From NCBI RefSeq assembly GCF_013113715.1, contig NZ_CP053344.1, positions 1,736,001 to 1,800,000 of the forward strand: 64,000 nucleotides of DNA, read 5' to 3'. The stretch comes from Herbiconiux sp. SALV-R1. GTDB lineage: Bacteria; Actinomycetota; Actinomycetes; Actinomycetales; Microbacteriaceae. This document shows, one piece after another, positions 59,026-64,000 of this stretch (within the stretch, counting starts at the first letter, position 1; each line of letters begins with the position of its first letter). The position numbers and the translations under genes are program-made. The notes beneath the pieces were generated by a model, which worked only from the letters and a program-made list of their open reading frames with translations, made no database searches and had not been told where the DNA came from.

Positions 59026-60264
59026 ATGAGCACGAAGAAGATCGTCGTCACCGGCATCGGTGCCACCTCTCCCATCGGCGGAACCGCCGAGGAGAGCTGG
59101 AAGAACCTGCTGGCCGGCCAGTCGGGAGCCACCCCCCTCGAGCAGGAGTGGGTCGCCGAGCGCGAGCTCCCCATCACCTTCGCCGCTCAGGCCCGGGTTC
59201 CCGCCTCGGAGGCGCTCGAGCGCATCGAGACCAAGCGCCTCGATCCGGGCAGCCAGTTCGCGCTCATCGCCGCCCGTGAGGCGTGGGCCGACGCGGGGGC
59301 ACCGGATGTCGTTCCCGAGCGTTTCGGCGTCGACTGGGCGACCGGCATCGGCGGCGTGTGGACGCTCATCGACGCCTGGGACACCCTGCGCGAGAAGGGC
59401 CCGCGCCGCGTTCTGCCGATGACCGTGCCGATGCTCATGCCGAACGGCCCTGCTGCGGCCATCGAGATGTCGCTCGGCGCTCGTGCCGGAGCGCGCACCG
59501 TCGTCTCCGCGTGCGCCTCGAGCACCGAGTCGATCGTGAACGCCTACGAGCACCTGCAGGCCGGTTACGCCGACATCATCATCGCCGGTGGTTCCGAAGC
59601 CGCCATCCACCCGTTGCCGATCGCCGCCTTCGCCGCCATGCAGGCGCTGTCGAAGCGCAACGACGACCCGGCCACGGCATCCCGCCCCTACGACCTCACC
59701 CGCGACGGATTCGTGCTCGGCGAGGGCGCCGCCGCCCTCGTGCTGGAGACCGAGGAGCACGCGCTCGCCCGCGGCGCCCGCATCTACGCCGAGCTGCTCG
59801 GCGGTGCGGTCACGAGCGACGCGTACCACATCACCGCACCCGATCCCGAGGGTTCGGCTGCAGCCCGCGCCATGCTCGCCGCGGTGGAGAGCTCGGGGCT
59901 CACCCTCGACGACGTCGCGCACATCAACGCGCACGCCACGAGCACCCCGGTCGGCGACATCGCCGAGTACAAGGCGCTGCTGCACGTGTTCGGCGACCGC
60001 CTGCACTCGATCCCCGTCTCGGCCACCAAGGCCTCCACAGGTCACCTGCTGGGTGGCGCCGGCGCCATCGAGGCGATCTTCACGGTGAAAGCGCTGCAGG
60101 AGCGCACCGCTCCCCCCACCATCAACCTCAGCGAGCAAGACCCCGAGATCCCCCTCGATGTCGTGCGCGAACCCCGCCCCCTCGGCGACGGCGACCTCGT
60201 CGCCATCTCGAACTCCTTCGGGTTCGGGGGGCACAACGCGGTGGTGGCGTTTAGGACTGTGTGA
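59026..60264 (+). CDS. fabF: Beta-ketoacyl-ACP synthase II
   Basis: 412 residues. It elongates acyl-ACP with malonyl-ACP. The Cys-His-His triad is present in VVSACASSTESIVNAYE, HINAHATSTPVGD, and KASTGHLLGGAGAIEAIF. ISNSFGFGGHNAVVAF closes the fold. It is the last gene of the fab cluster, and a strong hairpin lies about 80 bp after its stop. Confidence 0.96.
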   Translation: MSTKKIVVTGIGATSPIGGTAEESWKNLLAGQSGATPLEQEWVAERELPITFAAQARVPASEALERIETKRLDPGSQFALIAAREAWADAGAPDVVPERFGVDWATGIGGVWTLIDAWDTLREKGPRRVLPMTVPMLMPNGPAAAIEMSLGARAGARTVVSACASSTESIVNAYEHLQAGYADIIIAGGSEAAIHPLPIAAFAAMQALSKRNDDPATASRPYDLTRDGFVLGEGAAALVLETEEHALARGARIYAELLGGAVTSDAYHITAPDPEGSAAARAMLAAVESSGLTLDDVAHINAHATSTPVGDIAEYKALLHVFGDRLHSIPVSATKASTGHLLGGAGAIEAIFTVKALQERTAPPTINLSEQDPEIPLDVVREPRPLGDGDLVAISNSFGFGGHNAVVAFRTV

Positions 60265-60341
60265 TCGCGGGGGCTCCCGGTAGCTCTTCGGCGGCGCTGT
60301 GCTGGCTGCCGGCAGGGCCGTGCTGCGCGCGGCTCTGCCGG

Positions 60342-60368
60342 GGCGCGCCGCCGCTTCTGCGGCGCGCC
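60342..60368 (+). terminator. Hairpin after the fab cluster
   Basis: 10 bp perfect arms GGCGCGCCGC (60342-60351) and GCGGCGCGCC (60359-60368) around a 7-base loop. There is no T-run, as in many high-GC terminators. Confidence 0.55.
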
Positions 60369-60453
60369 GCGACATGTGAGCACGCGGTCGCTTCGCGGCC
60401 ACGCACTCACCCTGGCTCGTCAGGGAAGGGCCTGTTGCGTGGGGTTTCGTGGT

Positions 60454-60498
60454 GGCACCTCGCGGGTGGAATTGGTGCCAGTCGCGGGCGGAGTTGGT
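60454..60498. repeat. Direct 17-mer pair with an overlapping inverted repeat
   Basis: TCGCGGGYGGARTTGGT occurs at 60460-60476 and 60482-60498 (22 bp period). The first copy is framed by GGCACC (60454-60459) and GGTGCC (60474-60479). It may be a decayed copy of an interspersed repeat. Confidence 0.45.
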
Positions 60499-60565
60499 CG
60501 CGCAAAGTGTTCTTATTTTGGGGAATGAGAGCAGGTTGAGCGACTAAGTGTGGTGTGGGTGCCTC

Positions 60566-61069
60566 TCACCCCACGCGGTGGAGGTAGACCACGGGGTTGA
60601 AGTCGCTAGCGTAGCGGAAGGGTTCGAGTTCGTCGTCCCAGGCCTGGCCGAGGGCGAGGCGGAGTTCGCGGTGGAGTTCGAGGGCGTTGGTGCCGGCGGT
60701 CTCCATGGCGTCGCGGATGCGGTTCTCGGGGATGACGGTGTTGCCCGCCGAGTCGAGCTGGGCGTAGAACACGCCGAGGTCGGGGGTGTGCATCCAGCGC
60801 CCGCCGTCGCTGCCCTCGCTCGGGTCTTCGGTGACCTCGTAGCGGAGGTGCTCCCACCCGCGGAGCGCAGACGCGATGGCGGCCCCGGTGCCGGGTGCGC
60901 CCTCCCAGAAGAAGTCGGCGCGCTGGGAACCGCGCAGCACGGGCTGCTCGATCCAGTCGAAGTTCACTGCACGACCGATAGCGCGACCTGCGGCCCACTC
61001 GACGTGGGGGCAGAGCGCGCGGGGAGCGGAGTGGATGTAGACCACTCCGCGTGCGACGGTTGCCACCAT
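60566..61069 (-). CDS. DUF3145 protein
   Basis: 167 residues from the ATG at 61069, preceded by GGAGAGAGCT; an in-frame ATG at 61081 is less likely. Conserved family blocks are VARGVVYIHSAPRALCPHVEWAAG, FDWIEQPVLRGSQRADFFWEG, GWEHLRYEVTEDPSEGSDGGRWMHTPDLGVFYAQLD and FRYASDFNPVVYLHRVG. DUF3145 is found only in actinobacteria and often sits just after fabF, as here, which hints at a link with lipid metabolism or the envelope. No enzymatic motif is known. No membrane segment. Confidence 0.92.
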   Translation of the reverse strand: MVATVARGVVYIHSAPRALCPHVEWAAGRAIGRAVNFDWIEQPVLRGSQRADFFWEGAPGTGAAIASALRGWEHLRYEVTEDPSEGSDGGRWMHTPDLGVFYAQLDSAGNTVIPENRIRDAMETAGTNALELHRELRLALGQAWDDELEPFRYASDFNPVVYLHRVG

Positions 61070-61207
61070 AGCTCTCTCCATTCCTGAGGTGCGTCTTCCC
61101 CAACGACCTCGAACAGAAAACCTGATGGCGTGTGCAGTTGTGCTCACATTATGCCGGAGCCGCGGAGCGAATCACAACCGTGTCATCCCCGACACGCGCG
61201 ACTCCCA

Positions 61208-61220
61208 GAACTATACTGAG
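61208..61220 (+). promoter_or_regulatory. Promoter -10 (TATACT) of the PadR gene within a shared 13-mer
   Basis: GAACTATACTGAG contains a consensus-like -10 (61212-61217) and gives a leader of about 28 nt. The same 13-mer occurs at 49323-49335, in the promoter of the small ORF, where ACTGAG forms half of a dyad. Confidence 0.5.
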
Positions 61221-61251
61221 CGGACAATTACGGGAGCGGATCGGAGGGCCC

Positions 61252-61836
61252 ATGTCGGTGCGAGCGGGAATCCTCGCGCTGCTCTCCGAGGCCGATGCCT
61301 ACGGGCTGCAGCTGCACGGGGAACTGGAGCAGCGCACCGATCGCGTCGGCCGGGTGAACGTGGGTCAGATCTACTCCACGCTCGAGCGCCTGAGCGTGGC
61401 CGAGCTCGTGCACGCCGCGGGAAGCACCTCAGACGGCCTCCCGCTCTACGGCATCACGCCGCGCGGCCGCGCCGAGGCCGACGCCTGGTTCACCGAGCTG
61501 GGCGTCGACTCCCCCACCGCCTGGCCCGACATGGTGTTCAAGGTGCTGCTCGCCACCAGCCTCGGCCGCCCGGAGTCGACCGCGCTCCTCGACGGCTACG
61601 CACGCGCGTGGCGCGCGGAGCTCGACGCCGCAGACCCGGCACCGCTCGCCGACGCCGGTACCGCGGCCGATACCGCGGCCGACGCCGCGGCCCTCGCCCG
61701 CGCCGAGCTCGCCGGAGCCGCCCTGCGCTGGCTCGACACCCTGTCGACCCTCCCGGGCGGGTTGCCCGCCCTCACCCGCGAACTACGGAGCGAACGCCCC
61801 CGCCGGGGCCGCCGACCGACGTCGGCGCAGGAGTGA
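61252..61836 (+). CDS. PadR family transcriptional regulator
   Basis: 194 residues from the ATG at 61252, preceded by GGAGGG. The winged helix is clear: MSVRAGILALLSEADAYGLQLHGELEQRT, VNVGQIYSTLERLSVAELVHAAGS and LYGITPRGRAEADAWFTEL. A helical C-terminal dimerisation part follows, with an Ala/Asp-rich stretch. PadR proteins usually repress detoxification or transporter genes and themselves. Its 3' end overlaps the end of the convergent transglutaminase gene by 54 bp, so the C-terminal RRGRRPTSAQE is encoded within the overlap. The regulated gene is not evident. Confidence 0.9.
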   Translation: MSVRAGILALLSEADAYGLQLHGELEQRTDRVGRVNVGQIYSTLERLSVAELVHAAGSTSDGLPLYGITPRGRAEADAWFTELGVDSPTAWPDMVFKVLLATSLGRPESTALLDGYARAWRAELDAADPAPLADAGTAADTAADAAALARAELAGAALRWLDTLSTLPGGLPALTRELRSERPRRGRRPTSAQE

Positions 61837-64000
61837 CACCGGGAGGAACCGGGCTCGATACCGTGCCCCCCGCTCCTCCCCCGCGTCGATGGCCGTGAGC
61901 AGCCGTCGCAGGTCGCTCTCGATCTCACCCCGCGCATCCGCCCCCACGCCACCCGGAACACCGTACTGCTCCCGCTCGACGGCACGACGCAAGCGCCCGA
62001 GAGCGGCCTCGGCCTCGTCGTCGAGCGGAAGTTCGTCGAGCAGGCGCCGCTCGAGGTCGTGCACCGTGTCGCCCTGTGAGCGCTGCACCCGGTGGTCGTC
62101 GAGCGTGTCCTCCCACTCCGCCCAGGCCAGCGTTCCCGGCAGCGGGTGGTGCAGCAGGCGGGCGAAGCGGTTGCGGCGGCGGAGGCGACGAATGGCCCAC
62201 GGGGTGAGCACCACGACCGCGACGGCCGCCACGATGCCGATGAAGCCCGCCCAGCCGCGCAGCTGGCCGAGGGCGAGCTGCTCCGGACTCTGCCCGGCGC
62301 CCACGTCGAGGGCGTCGTCGGGGCGCTCGGCGGCCGAGGTGGAGGTGCTGCTGGGGGCCGGCGCCGCGGTGTCGCTGGTCGACGACTGCTGCGCGTAGTC
62401 GGGGAGGCTGTAGTCGGGTGGCGTGAAGTCGAGCCCGGGGGTGGGCTCGAAAGGCAGCCACCCGACCCCCTCGAAGTAGAGCTCGGGCCAGGCGTGCAGC
62501 TGGTCGGTGTAGACCTCGTAGACGGCACCGCCGGCCGCCGTGGAGTCGGGCGACTGGCCGGGCGCGTACCCCACGGCGATCCGCGACGGGATGCCCAGTG
62601 TGCGCGCCATGACGGCCATGGCCGCCGAGTAGTGCACGCAGTACCCCGACTTCACGTCGAGGAACACCGCGATGGCGTCGGCGGTGTCGCCGTCGAAACC
62701 ACCCTCGACCGGGGTCTGCAGGGAGTAGCTGAACTGGTCGGAGCGGAAGTACTCCTGCAGCGCCACCGCACGCTCGTAGCCGGTCGTGGCTCCCGCGGTG
62801 ACGGCGGCCGCGGTGTCGGCGATCACGGGGGGCAACCCGCCAGGCAGCTGCAGGTAGTCGAGCAGCGGATCGGGGACGACCGACCCCGCTGCCGCGAGCT
62901 GCTCGGCGGAGGGCTGCGGCGTCAGCGAGGTGACCTCGTAGGCCAGACCCCTGGTGTCGCCGCGCAGGTCGGTCATGGTGAAGGTCGACGGGGTGAGCAG
63001 CCAGCCGTCGTCGAGCCCGTCGACACGCTGCGTGGGGTACGGGAGGGGCAACCAGTCGCTGCGCAAGGCGGCGATCGACACGGAGGTGGAGGTCTCGACG
63101 ACCGGCACGTCGGCGGCGAGTCCGGGCGGGCTGCCGAAGGGCTGGCCCGGGGAGTAGCCGTTGGCCGAATAGGGCTGCTCGGGCTCCCAGGCGCCGGTGG
63201 AGAAGTCACCGAGGGTGAGCATGCGCAGGTAGAGCCCCTCCTCCGAGTCGGTGGAGTAGCTCAGCGAGAGCACGGGTTCGCTGCGCCGCAGGTCGCGCCC
63301 CAGCTGGATGGAAGGGTCGACACCGGTGCTGTACACGGAGGGCAGCAGGTTGCCTCCCGGCTCGGTGAACGAGTCGGCGGTGAGGCCCGGGGTGACGGCG
63401 GGCACCACGAGCATCGTCGCGATCGCCGCCGCGCCGAGGCCCGTCGCGGCGAGCCCGTTGCGGCCCGCGCGGGTCGGGAGCGGTCGCCCGCGGGCGGGTG
63501 CCGAGACGGATGCTTCGGCCTCCGGTACACGGCCGATGCGCGAGCTGAACCACAACACGCCGAGCCATGCGACCGCGGTGCACACGTACACCACGAGGTT
63601 CGGGTCGTCACGGCGCACGAGCGGCGCGATGGAGAGCACGGCGATCGGGCCCACGCCGCTCAGCACGGGTGTGCGGAGGCCCGTGGCGAGCTCGTCGGAG
63701 ACCACGGCGATGAGCCCCACCGACATGACGAGCAATTGCGTGATCGCGCCGTCGGCGACGGCGGGCGCCTCCTGCACGGCGATCGAGATGCGCGCCGCGT
63801 CGAGATCGGCGCCGAGATCGCTCAGGGTGCCCACGGTCGGGAAGACGATCCACAGCGACCCCGGTGCATAGAGCAGCACGACCAGTACCGCCCAGCCGAG
63901 CGCCGCCGACAGCACGACGACGAGCTCGGGCGCCCCGCGCCCGCGGATGACGGCCATGCCGCCGAGCAGCACCGTGACCATCGCCATGACGGCGAACCAC
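61783..64000 (-). CDS. TgpA-like transglutaminase-domain membrane protein (5' end outside the window)
   Basis: About 739 residues are visible; the N-terminus is cut off by the window end. Hydrophobic segments fill the first 200 residues. Then comes a periplasmic DUF3488-like region and the transglutaminase core, with the catalytic Cys in VKSGYCVHYSAAMAVMARTLGIPSRIAVGYAPGQ, His in QLHAWPELYFEG, and Asp/Glu region WLPFEPTPGLD. A Ser/Thr/Asp-rich linker, one more transmembrane helix (WAGFIGIVAAVAVVVLTPWAI) and a charged cytoplasmic tail finish it. Homologues often follow a MoxR ATPase and a DUF58 gene; those would be outside the window. The substrate is unknown; cell-envelope proteins are likely. 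Confidence 0.88.
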   Translation of the reverse strand, partial: WFAVMAMVTVLLGGMAVIRGRGAPELVVVLSAALGWAVLVVLLYAPGSLWIVFPTVGTLSDLGADLDAARISIAVQEAPAVADGAITQLLVMSVGLIAVVSDELATGLRTPVLSGVGPIAVLSIAPLVRRDDPNLVVYVCTAVAWLGVLWFSSRIGRVPEAEASVSAPARGRPLPTRAGRNGLAATGLGAAAIATMLVVPAVTPGLTADSFTEPGGNLLPSVYSTGVDPSIQLGRDLRRSEPVLSLSYSTDSEEGLYLRMLTLGDFSTGAWEPEQPYSANGYSPGQPFGSPPGLAADVPVVETSTSVSIAALRSDWLPLPYPTQRVDGLDDGWLLTPSTFTMTDLRGDTRGLAYEVTSLTPQPSAEQLAAAGSVVPDPLLDYLQLPGGLPPVIADTAAAVTAGATTGYERAVALQEYFRSDQFSYSLQTPVEGGFDGDTADAIAVFLDVKSGYCVHYSAAMAVMARTLGIPSRIAVGYAPGQSPDSTAAGGAVYEVYTDQLHAWPELYFEGVGWLPFEPTPGLDFTPPDYSLPDYAQQSSTSDTAAPAPSSTSTSAAERPDDALDVGAGQSPEQLALGQLRGWAGFIGIVAAVAVVVLTPWAIRRLRRRNRFARLLHHPLPGTLAWAEWEDTLDDHRVQRSQGDTVHDLERRLLDELPLDDEAEAALGRLRRAVEREQYGVPGGVGADARGEIESDLRRLLTAIDAGEERGARYRARFLPVSLLRRRRSAAPAGAFAP

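Larger units (their letters stand above)
60265..60565. other. Non-coding stretch between fabF and the DUF3145 gene
   Basis: 301 bases without a convincing gene. It holds a strong hairpin (60342-60368), a repeated 17-mer with an inverted repeat (60454-60498), and an unusually A/T-rich patch (60500-60560, with TTCTTATTTTGGGG). A 92-codon open frame exists on the plus strand, but it lacks a ribosome-binding site and its composition is unlike a protein. Confidence 0.6.

Noticed and set aside
58618-60402. A 594-codon minus-strand open frame across acpP and fabF
   Set aside because: Antisense shadow of two well-supported fab genes.
60261-60539. A 92-codon open frame after fabF
   Set aside because: It has no ribosome-binding site or leaderless promoter, contains the fab terminator hairpin, and its composition is not protein-like.

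Overview
This is a 64 kb stretch of chromosome from a high-GC Gram-positive bacterium, most likely a member of the Microbacteriaceae (Actinobacteria). The pointers are very high GC, many GTG starts, and actinobacterial families throughout: SepH, DUF3093, DUF3145, DUF3159, DUF3710, DUF4191, DUF4193, a separate ParC/ParE pair beside sigA, FasR ahead of fabD-fabH-acpP-fabF, and the order glnA1 / glnE-glnA2 / hydrolase / panB known from mycobacteria. I see no prophage, no IS transposase, no CRISPR array and no rRNA.

Layout. 1-3.3 kb: the end of a cell-wall-binding-repeat protein, a reductase and dxs. 3.4-10.7 kb: aconitase under a 24 bp palindrome, then the minus-strand operon dut-DUF3710-DUF3159-CtpE-like P-type ATPase. 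10.7-22.6 kb: DUF3093, DUF4193, sepH (followed by a palindromic element), an NPP-type phosphodiesterase, parC, a small zinc-ribbon protein, parE, and the run rpoD-murT-gatD. 22.7-29.7 kb: an MFS transporter, a PAC2 protein, pepA, lpd and sucB. 29.7-35.9 kb: a kinase-N-lobe membrane protein, DUF4191, an RDD protein, glnA1 with a GlnR box, two small Tat-type secreted proteins and an Ig-like surface protein. 36-44.4 kb: glnE-glnA2, a membrane-anchored S33-like hydrolase, panB and ppgK. 44.4-49.2 kb: rnpB, a coiled-coil protein, a NIF3-like protein, secA2 and tRNA-Val. 49.2-52.3 kb: an accessory patch with a decayed gene fragment, a 36-codon leaderless small ORF, a membrane protein and a satD operon framed by inverted operator modules, then a peroxiredoxin. 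52.4-60.3 kb: aceE and the fasR-fabD-fabH-acpP-fabF cluster. 60.5-64 kb: DUF3145, a PadR regulator and a TgpA-like transglutaminase membrane protein cut by the window end.

How the genes work together. Central carbon metabolism (acnA, lpd, sucB, aceE), type II fatty-acid synthesis and nitrogen assimilation (glnA1, glnE, glnA2, GlnR box) dominate. Cell-envelope functions recur (murT-gatD, secA2, cell-wall-binding repeats, TgpA). More than a dozen genes carry a TANNNT hexamer 6-7 nt before the start codon, so leaderless transcription appears common.

Most interesting points. (1) The MurT-GatD pair, normally the lipid II D-glutamate amidating enzyme, has lost the catalytic Cys of GatD (Gly96 instead) and the zinc-ribbon Cys of MurT. 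Microbacteriaceae typically use the D-Glu alpha-carboxyl for B-type cross-linking, so this complex may have been repurposed. (2) A satD-membrane-protein operon is bracketed by two inverted copies of a double-dyad module, ATNAGC-N5-GCTNAT twice with centres 28 bp apart. (3) A strong promoter with an embedded dyad drives a 36-codon leaderless small ORF. (4) A palindromic element with 25 bp terminal inverted repeats supplies the sepH stop codon.
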